Assembly (NCBI RefSeq): GCF_014172405.1
Contig: NZ_WNXC01000001.1
Coordinates: forward strand, 1,116,001 to 1,180,000
DNA from: Pedobacter gandavensis
GTDB lineage: Bacteria > Bacteroidota > Bacteroidia > Sphingobacteriales > Sphingobacteriaceae
Direction: 5' to 3'
DNA length: 64,000 nt
Shown piece after piece: positions 43,627-54,101 of this stretch; the first letter of the stretch is position 1; every line of letters starts with the position of its first letter. Both the position numbers and the translations under genes were made by a program. The notes under the pieces were generated by a model, which searched no databases, was not told where the DNA came from, and saw nothing but the letters and a program-made list of their open reading frames with translations.

Positions 43627-45300
43627 TTAGTTAGCAATGATCAATCGTAATACGTTATGTGGGAACATGGAGTTAAATCTTACAATATTACCAACCAAAG
43701 TCACCCTGGTACCCTTAGCTACCGGGCTCTCCATTAAATCGTAAATTCTACCTTGAAAACCACCTGTATTGTTATAACCGACTGCGAGAGTTCCGTTCGC
43801 TTCCAGTATAGAAAATCCCTGCCTCAAATAGGTACCATACTTATTAAAGGAACCGGCTACTATTATTTTACCGTTAGACAATTGCCCTGCAAAAGTGGCC
43901 ACACCACCGGAGTAGCCCAGACTTGAAAAGGTATTCACATTAGAACCATCGGCATTTAATAAATTGATACCACCAACAGTTTTTCCATTAAACGTGGTAA
44001 ATAAACCCGCAATCACTATCTTATTTGTGGTCGCATTGTAACGAATCGAATTAATATCTCCATCAGCTCCGGCACCTACGTTAAAGGTATTATCTACACT
44101 TCCATCAAGATTTAACCTAACGATATGGTTTGCAGCGGTACGATTAAACGTCGTGAAATTGCCTACTAAAATTAATTTGCCGTCGGCTTGCATCATGGCA
44201 TCTGTAATCCCTCCATTAGCGCCTGCTTCACTCTGTCTGGTGACGCTATTGTAATGGAAAGTCTGATCCAGGGAACCATCACTATTTACCCTTACCAGTT
44301 GACGCATTTTAGTCACATCATAAACTTTTGCATCGTAACTGGAATTGGGAATATAAATCGTCTTATAGTTTTGAAAATTCCCTACGATGTAGACTTGTTC
44401 GCCAAAAACAAAGGTTTTTCTAATTGATCCATCCACACCGCCATTAAACGAGGCAATGGTGTCTTTGTTTTTATAGGTTTCGGCTGGTTTTGGATTGACC
44501 ACATCAACAACCATACTATCCAAACTGCCATTGGCATTTAATCTCGTGATATTGTTCAGGGTCTGCCTGTTTACACGGGTAGAATTATAAGCGTTAAAAC
44601 TACCTGCTACAATCATTTTTCCTGTGTTCGAACCTGTATTGATCGTGTTAATGGAATAAATGGTTTGATTGTTCCCTACAACACCTTTTCCAAAGTTAAT
44701 ACCGGAAGTCAGGTAAGCACCATCTGCATCTGTCTGAACAATGCCTCCATTAGGCAGTACCGCGGTCCCTTTTTGTTCAAAGCTATTAAAAGCTCCGCCT
44801 AACCAAATATTCCCGTTAGTCAACGCTTGAATGGCGTACACATCCGAGTTTCCGTTACCCGTTACTGTTCCGGCACCATTTACAATCTTAAATGTATTAT
44901 CGACACTAACTTTCCCTCCTACTTTCACTATCGGGCCGAAAAATATTTCTCCGTTAAGGGTAATATACATACTACCTGTACTGGCTTCGAGCGGCACATT
45001 AAAAGAAATAGTACTATCTGTCCTTGAGGTTAACGCTGCTTCGATTTCATTGACAAAAATTTTAAAATCGGTATCTTTATATTTATCAGTGGTTAAGCCC
45101 CTGACCTTAACTGTTAAACTTGTACCAGCCGCCACAATATCCGGATCTGTATTTTTGGAAAGAATACTAACATCTAATGAAACTTTACCTCCGGCATAAG
45201 GATCATCGGCAATTCCCTTCCCTTTTTTACAAGCAACCAAAAGCATGGCCACAATGACCAGACTGAAGCGCATAAATTGATATATTTTATTTTTGAACAT
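43627..45300 (-). CDS. DUF5008 lipoprotein with delta-60 repeat-like beta-propeller
   Basis: A lipoprotein signal (SLVIVAMLLVACKKGKG) is followed by an Ig-like DUF5008 region (about 30-130; AGTSLTVKVRGLTTDKYKDT). The rest consists of repeats of the delta-60 type, each with 'GK-hydrophobic-GxF' and 'RLNxDGSLD': GKMIVAGSFNAYN, ITRLNANGSLDSM, GKLILVGNFTTFN, IVRLNLDGSVDNTF and NKIVIAGLFTTFNG. It is probably a surface glycan-binding protein, and it sits where DUF5007 sits in the first module. A downstream in-frame ATG (MRFSLV) is an alternative start. Confidence 0.78.
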   Translation of the reverse strand: MFKNKIYQFMRFSLVIVAMLLVACKKGKGIADDPYAGGKVSLDVSILSKNTDPDIVAAGTSLTVKVRGLTTDKYKDTDFKIFVNEIEAALTSRTDSTISFNVPLEASTGSMYITLNGEIFFGPIVKVGGKVSVDNTFKIVNGAGTVTGNGNSDVYAIQALTNGNIWLGGAFNSFEQKGTAVLPNGGIVQTDADGAYLTSGINFGKGVVGNNQTIYSINTINTGSNTGKMIVAGSFNAYNSTRVNRQTLNNITRLNANGSLDSMVVDVVNPKPAETYKNKDTIASFNGGVDGSIRKTFVFGEQVYIVGNFQNYKTIYIPNSSYDAKVYDVTKMRQLVRVNSDGSLDQTFHYNSVTRQSEAGANGGITDAMMQADGKLILVGNFTTFNRTAANHIVRLNLDGSVDNTFNVGAGADGDINSIRYNATTNKIVIAGLFTTFNGKTVGGINLLNADGSNVNTFSSLGYSGGVATFAGQLSNGKIIVAGSFNKYGTYLRQGFSILEANGTLAVGYNNTGGFQGRIYDLMESPVAKGTRVTLVGNIVRFNSMFPHNVLRLIIAN

Positions 45301-45334
45301 CTCTGATTAAATTTTAATTATAATAACATAATAA

Positions 45335-46054
45335 TTAAGGTGTTGCAGGCAAAATCCCCGCTACCACGGCCTGCTCAATAAACGAATTTGTATTAAATCC
45401 GAAATTGTGCTTAGTTTTATTTAATACATGAACTACACCGTTGCTCGGCTGAATATCTGAACTAGCGATAGGAACATTAACTAGGGCAACTTGTGGGTTA
45501 GATAAATCCGGAATATAAGCCAGATATAACTGACGGTATCCGGCATAAATCACACCGCCAGCATCATTGAACAGGACACCCAGATTCATTACTCTACCAC
45601 CGTAGGAGGCATAATTCTTCCCCGGATAGGTGACATACGATACGGTATCCCGTTGGGGATAATCTTTTAGCAAATACTTTCCTTTGAAAATATACTGCGA
45701 CAAAGTATTCTTCCAGACCTCTGGTTTAATTTGGGATAATTGTGAAACCGTATCCTTACCATTGTATTTCAAATAGAGGTTTAAACGATTGATCGATTTA
45801 AAAATCGTACCACTTGGTGGAGCAAAAAAAGTGATCTCTTCCTTGTTAACCACATCGTTCATCCCTGCCAGATCAATCACCCTTAAGGTACTATCGAAAA
45901 AAGCCGGCTTCGATTTTAAGTATTCTAAAACTGTACCATCAAACTTACTTTCATGTAAGCCTGTATCGAAATAATATTTTTTACAGCTGCCAAATAACAA
46001 TAATGTACCTGCGAGCATTAAAAGGATCATTCTATTTTTATGTTGCATTTTCAT
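45335..46054 (-). CDS. Fasciclin (FAS1) domain lipoprotein, second copy
   Basis: The lipid Cys lies in LLLFGSCKKYY. A single FAS1 domain spans about residues 40-235: TVLEYLKSKPAFFDSTLRVI, NKEEITFFAPPSGTIFKSIN and SNGVVHVLNKTKHNFGFNTN, the usual H1 and H2 motifs. It is 239 residues long. FAS1 proteins mediate adhesion or binding at the cell surface. Here it lies 2 bases after the stop of SusD-2 and probably acts like SusE/SusF, holding substrate near the transporter. Confidence 0.85.
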   Translation of the reverse strand: MKMQHKNRMILLMLAGTLLLFGSCKKYYFDTGLHESKFDGTVLEYLKSKPAFFDSTLRVIDLAGMNDVVNKEEITFFAPPSGTIFKSINRLNLYLKYNGKDTVSQLSQIKPEVWKNTLSQYIFKGKYLLKDYPQRDTVSYVTYPGKNYASYGGRVMNLGVLFNDAGGVIYAGYRQLYLAYIPDLSNPQVALVNVPIASSDIQPSNGVVHVLNKTKHNFGFNTNSFIEQAVVAGILPATP

Positions 46055-46056
46055 AT

Positions 46057-47550
46057 TTATTTATTCCAAAAATTATTTCCAACCAGGTAGGGATTTGCTA
46101 AGCGCTCTGTAGAACTAATGGCTAAAGGCCATGTCCAGGCACCAGCATTAAAATCTGTTACAGAAATTGGGTTACTTGAATATTTTGAATCGAGAACCCT
46201 TTTGGTACGTACTGCATCAAAAAAGAATTGTCCTTCTCCGATCAGTTCCCGGCATCGCTCAAAATAAAGATCTGTTTTAAGCTCATCTCCTGTAGAAATA
46301 AACACAGGTGCACCCGCCATTAACCGAACCTGATTAGCGAATTCTTTTGCTTCTTCATCATTATCCAACTCTGCTGCTGCCTGAGCTGCCAACAATATCA
46401 TATCTGGCAACCTAAAAATAATGGCGCTGTCATCACTGTTTATAGTGACACCTGAACCAGAGCCAGTAGCATAATTGTTGATAAACTTTTTAAACTGAAA
46501 AGTATTATTATCCGCATCATAATTATCAAACCAAATAGCCAACCTTGCATCTGCCACACCCAAAGGAAAAACCTTAGTCAGGTAATCTTTCTTATAGTTC
46601 ATGCGACTGGTAGCGGTGCTTGTGGAACCGTAATACGGATAATGCGAAAAGAAATAGGAATAGCCTGCGGCCTGGTTAAAAGTTTCCCCGTAATTAAACT
46701 CCTGTAAGATCCCAAACAGATTCTCCGAAGAACGACCTTTAAAGATCTTTTTAGTATTCTCTATCGTTACTGGTAACAACTTATAATTGGTATAGGTAGC
46801 TAACTCATGACCTAAAGCAACTACTGAAGTATAGTAAGGCTTTTTATCTGTTTTATCCCAGGCAGCCGCCCACATATTTAAGTGCATTAATAAGGCGATT
46901 GCACTGCCCCTGGTCGGTCTGAAACCTACCTGAGATCCATCTGCATTTACAGTCGGTAAATCATCCTTCGCCGCAGTCATGTCTGCGATACAATTTTTTA
47001 AGACCGTTAACTGGGCTGTTCTGGGTAAGGAAGTACTATGATAAGCATCTGTATAATAAATGGCATCGCCAAAAAGCCTGCAGATGAACAGATAACTCAG
47101 GTTGCGTAAAAAAACAGCCTCGGCTTTATAGCGCTTTCTGTCTGTATCAGACAAAGCAGTACCAGGTACCCTATCTATTTCCTGATACATAATATTTGAA
47201 TTGGCAATCACATCATACCAGGTTTTCCAGTCCTGGATGTTGCTAAAGGCTGTGCTGCCAACCAGTTTCAGGTTATTTGCAATTAGATTATTATAATCCA
47301 CACCAGCAGTACCACTCACAAAATTACCCCTCATCTCCAAAGCAGGCATAAAAGCTCCACCTCCGATTTTACTTCTCAACCGGGTATAGATTCCGATGGT
47401 AAAACCTTCCACATCTTGTTTCGTTTTCCAAAAATTATTTCCAGATTGGGCATCTATGGGAGTTACATTTAAGAACTTTTTACACCCTGGCATCACAAAC
47501 AATATTGCGGCTACCAACAGTAAATATTTTACATTATTCATTTTCATCAT
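46057..47550 (-). CDS. SusD/RagB family lipoprotein, second copy
   Basis: The lipoprotein signal is LLLVAAILFVMPGCKKFL. The TPR-rich SusD fold follows: DAQSGNNFWKTKQDVEGFTI, KAEAVFLRNLSYLFICRLFG, GFRPTRGSAIALLMHLNMWA and the conserved end DLYFERCRELIGEGQFFFDA. It binds glycan or peptide at the surface and closes over the SusC pore. It is 497 residues long, within the family range. The gene follows SusC-2 by 7 bases, so the two are co-translated partners. Confidence 0.93.
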   Translation of the reverse strand: MMKMNNVKYLLLVAAILFVMPGCKKFLNVTPIDAQSGNNFWKTKQDVEGFTIGIYTRLRSKIGGGAFMPALEMRGNFVSGTAGVDYNNLIANNLKLVGSTAFSNIQDWKTWYDVIANSNIMYQEIDRVPGTALSDTDRKRYKAEAVFLRNLSYLFICRLFGDAIYYTDAYHSTSLPRTAQLTVLKNCIADMTAAKDDLPTVNADGSQVGFRPTRGSAIALLMHLNMWAAAWDKTDKKPYYTSVVALGHELATYTNYKLLPVTIENTKKIFKGRSSENLFGILQEFNYGETFNQAAGYSYFFSHYPYYGSTSTATSRMNYKKDYLTKVFPLGVADARLAIWFDNYDADNNTFQFKKFINNYATGSGSGVTINSDDSAIIFRLPDMILLAAQAAAELDNDEEAKEFANQVRLMAGAPVFISTGDELKTDLYFERCRELIGEGQFFFDAVRTKRVLDSKYSSNPISVTDFNAGAWTWPLAISSTERLANPYLVGNNFWNK

Positions 47551-47557
47551 TTAAAAA

Positions 47558-50500
47558 TTAAAACTCTATGTTTAAGCCCAGGGTAAACTGTTTTGACAAG
47601 GGGTATCCGCCAGGATAATCTCTACCCAAAGCGGTCACGTTTTCCGGGTTAGGGCCAGAATAACGGGTAATAAAACCTAAGTTTGAAGCGGTTGCATTCA
47701 CGCTAACCCTATTCATTCCATATTGCTTTGTAAATGTTTGTGGTAGACTGTAGTAAACCTTTACGGAATTTAGTTTCAGATAAGAACCATCTTCCTGAAA
47801 CAACGTTTGAGAATACCTGAATGGATTAATGATGGATGATCTGATAAAATCTAAAGGATTACCATATTTGGCCACATCACCAGGAGCTGCCCAATAATTA
47901 AATTGAGAAAGGGGTACCAGGTTACCCAAAACCGTAGGTTTATTAAAGTTTAAAAGTTGAGCGGCTAAACTATTATTTAAGATATCACGTTGAAAAGTAA
48001 AAGAGGTATTAATCTCTAAGCTCCAGCTTTTATATTGCAGCAAAGAGGTAAAACCACCTGTTATTTGTGGCTGTGAGTTACCAGCAATTACTTTATCGTT
48101 ATCATTTAAGATATAGTTACCATCCAGATCGGTAAAAATAGGATCACCAGCTTTAAAGTAATTTAAGATGTTTGTCCCGCCAACACGATAAGGTAAACCT
48201 GTTACCGGATCAACTGGTACTTGTCCATTAGTTTGATAGACCCCTTTGGTATTGTACAAATAATTAGATAGTGAATTTAAACCAAGGCGGTAATAAGTAT
48301 CCTGATCTAAAATAGAAGCATCGTCATAGATTTTTTCCCTTAAACCATCCGGTAACTGTGCCAGAACTTCTCTGTTGATTGCCAATGTAGCTGATAAACT
48401 CAATTTAAAAGGACTGGTAGTATTTAAAGGACGACCGGTAACCTGAAACTCCCAACCATAATTTACGTTACTGATTTCCGTTGCTGAAATCCCCTTAAAA
48501 GAGGTAGAGCTGGAGAGCTGCTTAGACTGTAAAATATTATCCGTTTGTTTATAGTAGGTATCAAATGCCAGGGAGAATTTATTGTTCAATAAACCAATAT
48601 CGAAACCTGCGTTATAAGTAGTCGCTTTGGTAGGTTCTAAACTCAGGTTAGGTAATAAAGCCTGGTCTAAAATAACAGACTGACTGTTATTATACTGACT
48701 GCCACCATAATATTTACCGTAAGCATCATAAATACCACCATTTGGTGTAATGTTTGAGCCATAACTGAAACGGAAATCACCGTAATCAAGCCATTTAAGA
48801 CTTTCTAAGAATTTTTCTTTGTTAAAGTTCCATTTCAGCGAAACTGAAGGATTTTTCTTGTAGCCAGCATTAGGGCCACTGGTAGATAAACCATCAATAC
48901 GGTAGTTAAAATCCAACACATATTTCTGCTTATAGTTATAAGAAAAGGCGCCGGCAAAAGCAATGGTTCTCAAATCTGTATAACCGATAGTCCCTCCTAA
49001 TGACGTTGTGTAATTCGTCATATTCGTTAATGGCCCTCTTAACTGATCGTTTACCCCTTTCTGGTTCAACATTGCATCTGCTTTAAAGAACGACGACCTC
49101 AACTCAGAGAAAGCAAACAGTGAGAAATTGTGTGCGTCCTCATTTTTCTCCTGAAGTGAATAAACGTAAGAAAACTGGTTTCGATTGTACAATGTTGTTG
49201 CCCTATCGTTATACGTATAATATTGCGACTGGTTAGCATTTAAAATTGCTGGTGAAAAGTTATCTTTAGTACTCGATACTCCGGTATAATTCAAATAAGA
49301 CGCCACCCTTAAGTTTTTAAGAATCTCATATTCCGCATTAATCGTAGCTGTTGTATTTAAAATTTTGTTGTCATTATCTGTTCTTAGTGCTCCCAGAACA
49401 GAATTTACAGACGAATACAATGATGGTGAGGGCAATAATGAAGAAGAACTTCCACCGGTTGCTACGCCCGAATTTTGCAAGCCGTTTCCGCTCCCGGTTT
49501 GTTGTTTCTGTATGGAGTTGTTTAATTGTGCTTCTAATTTGAACTTTCGGGTTGGGCTGTACCCCATATTCATGTTCAAATTGTATCGGGAATAACCCGT
49601 ACCCTGTTGAATCCCTTTTTCATCAAAAACACCTACTGCTACTTTATAATTAAAACCGACATCACCACCAGAAATATTTAAATTATGTGTTTGGTTAAAT
49701 GTAGCCCTGTAGAAATAAGACTGCCAATCGGTAGAGTTATTGTAATAAGCATTTAAACTATCCGCAAGAAAGGGCGTATTGTTCACCAAATCAATTGCGG
49801 TATACCTACTCGTATCGTAACGCAAAATCTGATCAATTCTTAATAAACGCTCTCCTTTACCACCAATTACCGCACGTAACTGAGGTACAGTAGACACAAA
49901 TGCACTTCCATTATAACGGATTACCGGTACTTTTGAGTTACCACGTTTGGTGGTAATTAAGATCACTCCATAAGCACCTCTGGAGCCATAAAGTGCCGTT
50001 GCAGCAGCATCTTTTAACACCGTGATATTTTCAATCTCTTCGGGTGGGATTTGAGAAGCAGGAGATACGCCAGGCCCCGCTTGCTGAAAACCATAAGAAT
50101 AATCGGTATTATCATCCACGGGTACACCATCAATTACATATAAAGGTGAGGTTGGACTGAGGAAACTAGAGTTACCATCTCCTGAAATATTGACATTAGA
50201 AATACCGCGGATAGTTACACTTCCCCTAAAACCTGGTGCACCGGTACTATTTTGAATGTTCAAACCAGCAACCTTACCTTGCAGCAGAGACATCACATCA
50301 CCTGCAGGCTGTCCTTGTAACTCTTTACCAGAGATCGTAACTGCCGAACCCGTACTTAATGTTTTGGTTTTAGTTTGATATCCAGAGGTGATGGTCACTT
50401 CTTTGAGCGCATTGTTATCATCTTCAATTAAGGTCACATTAATAGTAGTTCTATTATTTACCTTTACCGTTGCAGGTTTATAACCAATATATCTGAAGGT

Positions 50501-50755
50501 CAATTCGGCATTGCTATTTACGGTAACACTATAATGACCGTTGCCATCTGATTGCCCAATCGCTTTACCAGCAAGGATTACGCTGGCTCCGGCGATGGGT
50601 CCTTTTAATTTTGAATCCCCGTCGTACACAATACCTTTTACATTAATCTTTTGTTGAGCCTGTGCTACCTGTTGGAAACCAAGAATCAATAAAAATGCTA
50701 TGGTGTAGAAATACTTCATCGGAAATATGTTCTTACTAAATCTATTTGCTTCCAT
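47558..50755 (-). CDS. SusC/RagA family TonB-linked outer-membrane transporter, second copy
   Basis: The 1065 residues have a signal peptide (KYFYTIAFLLILGFQQVAQA), a CarboxypepD_reg-like domain (about 37-125; NVKGIVYDGDSKLKGPIAGA) and a plug with VMSLLQGKVAGLNIQNSTGA, VTIRGISNVNISGD and ITVLKDAAATALYGSRGAYG. A 22-strand barrel follows, ending KQFTLGLNIEF. The ATG at 50755 overlaps the preceding TAA as TAATG, and an internal ATG at 50719 gives a more compact signal. It imports the substrate across the outer membrane with SusD at 46057. Confidence 0.95.
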   Translation of the reverse strand: MEANRFSKNIFPMKYFYTIAFLLILGFQQVAQAQQKINVKGIVYDGDSKLKGPIAGASVILAGKAIGQSDGNGHYSVTVNSNAELTFRYIGYKPATVKVNNRTTINVTLIEDDNNALKEVTITSGYQTKTKTLSTGSAVTISGKELQGQPAGDVMSLLQGKVAGLNIQNSTGAPGFRGSVTIRGISNVNISGDGNSSFLSPTSPLYVIDGVPVDDNTDYSYGFQQAGPGVSPASQIPPEEIENITVLKDAAATALYGSRGAYGVILITTKRGNSKVPVIRYNGSAFVSTVPQLRAVIGGKGERLLRIDQILRYDTSRYTAIDLVNNTPFLADSLNAYYNNSTDWQSYFYRATFNQTHNLNISGGDVGFNYKVAVGVFDEKGIQQGTGYSRYNLNMNMGYSPTRKFKLEAQLNNSIQKQQTGSGNGLQNSGVATGGSSSSLLPSPSLYSSVNSVLGALRTDNDNKILNTTATINAEYEILKNLRVASYLNYTGVSSTKDNFSPAILNANQSQYYTYNDRATTLYNRNQFSYVYSLQEKNEDAHNFSLFAFSELRSSFFKADAMLNQKGVNDQLRGPLTNMTNYTTSLGGTIGYTDLRTIAFAGAFSYNYKQKYVLDFNYRIDGLSTSGPNAGYKKNPSVSLKWNFNKEKFLESLKWLDYGDFRFSYGSNITPNGGIYDAYGKYYGGSQYNNSQSVILDQALLPNLSLEPTKATTYNAGFDIGLLNNKFSLAFDTYYKQTDNILQSKQLSSSTSFKGISATEISNVNYGWEFQVTGRPLNTTSPFKLSLSATLAINREVLAQLPDGLREKIYDDASILDQDTYYRLGLNSLSNYLYNTKGVYQTNGQVPVDPVTGLPYRVGGTNILNYFKAGDPIFTDLDGNYILNDNDKVIAGNSQPQITGGFTSLLQYKSWSLEINTSFTFQRDILNNSLAAQLLNFNKPTVLGNLVPLSQFNYWAAPGDVAKYGNPLDFIRSSIINPFRYSQTLFQEDGSYLKLNSVKVYYSLPQTFTKQYGMNRVSVNATASNLGFITRYSGPNPENVTALGRDYPGGYPLSKQFTLGLNIEF

Positions 50756-51783
50756 TAGTCATTGTCAAATTTTGGTCTATCCCTTAAAAACTGAAAAGTC
50801 ATTTCCCAATCGCCTTGTTGGTAAATGTTAAAATTCATGGCTACAAAGCATTGCTGTAACACATTCCCAAAAACCTGCCTGTTAAACCTAAATACCACCC
50901 TGGCCTGGTTGCCCGATAATGTGGTATATTTTGTTGGGTAGGCACTTAGGGGAATTGGATAAGCCGTTTCATACTTTACATAAGTATTGGTTTTAACCAT
51001 GTTAAACCCATGGACCAGATTACCCCAGTCTGTAGCTGAAAACTTATTAGGATCAATTGGGTTAGATAAGGTATCTGTGAATTTGAAAGTTAAACTGTTA
51101 CCGTTTCCACTTCTTTTAAAAAGCACACGAACATCAGAGCCTGCATTTAAGGGTTGTCCGGTACGCTCACCTGTGATATTTACACCACTTGGCAATACGG
51201 AAATCTGAGGGCCCTGTCCAATGATCGGGTCTAAATTTGAAGGTTCATATGGGCGCTCCTTCATCGGCATCAACCGGAAATTCTGAAAGTATTTACGTCC
51301 GCCTGAGTTAGACATTTCAACATCGAACACATAACCTGAATCCGGTTGCGTCTTTACCTGGTTTGAATTGGCTGCCGCCCACATAATAAATTCGCCGGAA
51401 TGAGGTCGTACTTCAAACAATTGATGATTCTCTGTCGTTCTTTTGGCTTCAATCTCCGCAATGGAGCTTTCCGTTCCATTGTAAGCAGTTTTCCAGGTCA
51501 TCACCGGGTAAAAGGCTTCCATTTCTGGTGCTGCTTCACCCGAAAATGTCCTCATATTTACGATCTTAAAATCTAAAGGACGACTGGAGCTTCCAAATTG
51601 AAAGTTATTACTAAATAGCGTATTTCTTCCCAATACCGGTTGGTAGATCAGTTGCGTGTACAGAGAATTGTTGGCTAAAGATAACCGGGCATCCGGCAGG
51701 TTCTTTTTACAGGAGGATAGACAGACAATACTGCTCAGCAATGCCAATCCAATTTGTAAAGTATATTTAATATTTTTCATCAT
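50755..51783 (-). CDS. DUF5007 lipoprotein
   Basis: The lipid Cys lies in LSSIVCLSSCKKN. The 342 residues are beta-rich without other motifs I can name, and I recall DUF5007 as the family found with fasciclin and SusC/D genes in Sphingobacteriaceae and Chitinophagaceae. Segments such as LGRNTLFSNNFQFGSSSRPL, GPQISVLPSGVNITGERTGQ and FNIYQQGDWEMTFQFLRD are typical of the family as I remember it. It ends by overlapping the ATG of SusC-2 by one base. It is probably a surface glycan-binding accessory. Confidence 0.75.
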   Translation of the reverse strand: MMKNIKYTLQIGLALLSSIVCLSSCKKNLPDARLSLANNSLYTQLIYQPVLGRNTLFSNNFQFGSSSRPLDFKIVNMRTFSGEAAPEMEAFYPVMTWKTAYNGTESSIAEIEAKRTTENHQLFEVRPHSGEFIMWAAANSNQVKTQPDSGYVFDVEMSNSGGRKYFQNFRLMPMKERPYEPSNLDPIIGQGPQISVLPSGVNITGERTGQPLNAGSDVRVLFKRSGNGNSLTFKFTDTLSNPIDPNKFSATDWGNLVHGFNMVKTNTYVKYETAYPIPLSAYPTKYTTLSGNQARVVFRFNRQVFGNVLQQCFVAMNFNIYQQGDWEMTFQFLRDRPKFDND

Positions 51784-51793
51784 TTTTCTAACA

Positions 51794-52486
51794 CTATTTA
51801 TCTAAATTTTTAGTGAACTCATCAAAACCAAAACTATGCAGAGGCGTAATGATGTTAACTGTTGCATTTTTGGTTTTGATATTAACCGCATCAGTTGTGG
51901 TAATTATCCAATCTTTCGTAAAAATAAACCCCTTAGGATCACTGAAATTTAACCGGGTAGGGCCACCAGTCTGGTAACCGGATGAACTTAGTTTTACATT
52001 TTTAATGTGCATCGGATAACCTATCAGGATTGAATTTTGGAAGGTGCCATCAACTGAACTTAGGTAAGCATCGGTTGTTCTATTGCCTCTGATGATGTAT
52101 TTGCAAATCATAAGGCCAAGTCCGATGGGATCAGCATTGCTTAAATTAATTAAGCTATGTCCCTCAGCAACCCGTTTTTGATTCAGGTATTTTTCCGCAG
52201 TTTCGAAACTCTTATTTACTGGTGCAAAAAGGGTTAATTCCTGAGTTTTTAACGAGTCAACAAGCGTCGGATATCGCTCCAAAACCAACAATAAGGAATC
52301 GAAAGTGCCTTTTGGCTGAGCCTTTAAATAATCATAAGCAGAACCCTCAAATGTTTGTACCGTGTTCTCATAATCATGATATGGCGAGTCGCTTTTTTTA
52401 CAGGCACTGAGGTTCAGAAAAAAAACACCCAGGCAAAATAATAAGCTGTATTTGTATATGATATTTCTCATTTTATAACGAATCAT
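51794..52486 (-). CDS. Fasciclin (FAS1) domain lipoprotein, first copy
   Basis: The chosen ATG at 52486 lies 3 bases after the SusD-1 stop; the ATG at 52471 gives the cleaner signal (LLFCLGVFFLNLSACKKS), and an upstream start would overlap SusD-1. The FAS1 domain reads SAYDYLKAQPKGTFDSLLLV, KTQELTLFAPVNKSFETAEK and DAVNIKTKNATVNIITPLHS. It pairs with the copy at 45335 as the SusE/F-like member of the first transport module. Confidence 0.85.
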   Translation of the reverse strand: MIRYKMRNIIYKYSLLFCLGVFFLNLSACKKSDSPYHDYENTVQTFEGSAYDYLKAQPKGTFDSLLLVLERYPTLVDSLKTQELTLFAPVNKSFETAEKYLNQKRVAEGHSLINLSNADPIGLGLMICKYIIRGNRTTDAYLSSVDGTFQNSILIGYPMHIKNVKLSSSGYQTGGPTRLNFSDPKGFIFTKDWIITTTDAVNIKTKNATVNIITPLHSFGFDEFTKNLDK

Positions 52487-52490
52487 TAAA

Positions 52491-54083
52491 TTAGTTCCAA
52501 TATGGATTCTGAGTAATCGATGGATTTGCATTAATCACATCTTGCGAAACCGGCCAATAGATACCACCTGCAGCTTCAAATTGCTTGAAAGTCATGGCTA
52601 CACCGTTTTTATTGGCAAAAATGTTATTGCTATTTTTAATCTTATTGTATCTGATGATATCATACCATCTCCATCCTTCACCCATTAACTCTCTTCTTCT
52701 TTCCGCAAAAATCGCATCAATTACAGGCACTTTAGAAGATGATAAATAAGTTACTCCTCTTAAATTTGTGGCCTGATTTAAAGCAGTAATAGCGCCCTCC
52801 CTATCTCCAAGTACAGCTAATGCTTCCGCCCTTAGTAAGGAAATTTCTTCCAGCCGGCTAAATACCATTGATGAACTGAACAAAGCGACATTACTAGCCG
52901 TTTGACCTGTATAAATAGCTTTTACCTTGTTGAAAATTGGCTGTTCTGACTGATAGTTATAGAAGTAATTTGTTCTATAAGATCTTGTCACCGGATCAAT
53001 ACCGAAACGCAAATCAAAAGGATCAGTAAATACCTTGTTAATGGTATCCTTAGGGACAAACATTTCCGGCTGTGTTTTAGGAATAAATGGTGAGGCTAAG
53101 GTCAATTGTTCCAGGTGACCATTGGCGGTTAACAATCCGTTTCCTGCTTCAAAAGGAAAACCTACGATTAGAGTTGCCCTTTTAAAAGCAAAAGGACTAT
53201 TGGAAGAGTTTTCTGTTAGGCTAGCCATATCTAGGTAAGCTAAACCGAACGATCCATCTTTATTTTGTGTGGCCTGATTTTCTAAAACAAATTTAGCATA
53301 GTTAGCGGCGTCCAGATAATTACCCTGCCAGGCAGCAATATGAGCCAACATGGCGTAACAGGATAATCTGGTGAACAAAATACCATTCCATCCAGTCCAG
53401 GAATTACTATGATATAGACCAGGCAATATTGGATCAGTACCGCCGTACCTAAATGGCACCACTTGTCCCGCTGCTAACAACTCATTGGTTGCAAAGGCCA
53501 AAACCTTATCCTGTGATGTTCTACTTAGCTGTACAAAGTCGCCATCATGAGAAGAAGTTACCAAAGGTACATCCCCCCAAATTCTGCTCATATAGAAATA
53601 AGCAAAAGCCCTGATCATCCTTGCCTGGGCAATATCAACCCTATTATTTAATTCGGTATAGCGGGGATCTAATTTCAAGATTTCACCAGACCTTTCTATA
53701 TACAAGCTCGCTGCATTAATAGCTGCATAAAACCGACGCCAATTGGTTATTCGATTAATTACCGGGTATGATGCATTTAACTGGCCATTTACAATTGCTT
53801 TTAAATCCGCACGGTTGGTAATTTGAAAATCGCCCTGACGTAAATCGCCCATCAACCAATGCCCGTTATCAGAAACGGATGCGGAACGCATTAACCCATA
53901 AATGGACAGTAAATTTGCTTTAGCGTCTTCTAAAGTTTTCCAATTGGTCGTTTCTGTCGCCAATCTATTAGATTGAAGATTATCAATCTTTTTACAGGAA
54001 AAGTTACCGAAACCAATCAGTAGTACAATAATTCCAATTGAAACCTTGTATAAACTGTTTCTTTTATTGATCGTGTAATTCAT
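52491..54083 (-). CDS. SusD/RagB family lipoprotein, first copy
   Basis: The lipoprotein signal is IGIIVLLIGFGNFSCKKI. SusD motifs are present: RLATETTNWKTLEDAKANLL, QARMIRAFAYFYMSRIWGDV, LLRAEALAVLGDREGAITAL and the end FAERRRELMGEGWRWYDIIR. It is 530 residues long. It follows the SusC-1 stop by 18 bases and precedes FAS1-1. It is the surface-binding partner of SusC-1. The differing sequence from SusD-2 suggests that the two pairs take different substrate pieces. Confidence 0.93.
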   Translation of the reverse strand: MNYTINKRNSLYKVSIGIIVLLIGFGNFSCKKIDNLQSNRLATETTNWKTLEDAKANLLSIYGLMRSASVSDNGHWLMGDLRQGDFQITNRADLKAIVNGQLNASYPVINRITNWRRFYAAINAASLYIERSGEILKLDPRYTELNNRVDIAQARMIRAFAYFYMSRIWGDVPLVTSSHDGDFVQLSRTSQDKVLAFATNELLAAGQVVPFRYGGTDPILPGLYHSNSWTGWNGILFTRLSCYAMLAHIAAWQGNYLDAANYAKFVLENQATQNKDGSFGLAYLDMASLTENSSNSPFAFKRATLIVGFPFEAGNGLLTANGHLEQLTLASPFIPKTQPEMFVPKDTINKVFTDPFDLRFGIDPVTRSYRTNYFYNYQSEQPIFNKVKAIYTGQTASNVALFSSSMVFSRLEEISLLRAEALAVLGDREGAITALNQATNLRGVTYLSSSKVPVIDAIFAERRRELMGEGWRWYDIIRYNKIKNSNNIFANKNGVAMTFKQFEAAGGIYWPVSQDVINANPSITQNPYWN

Positions 54084-54101
54084 ATCTTCTTGTTCTATAT
54101 T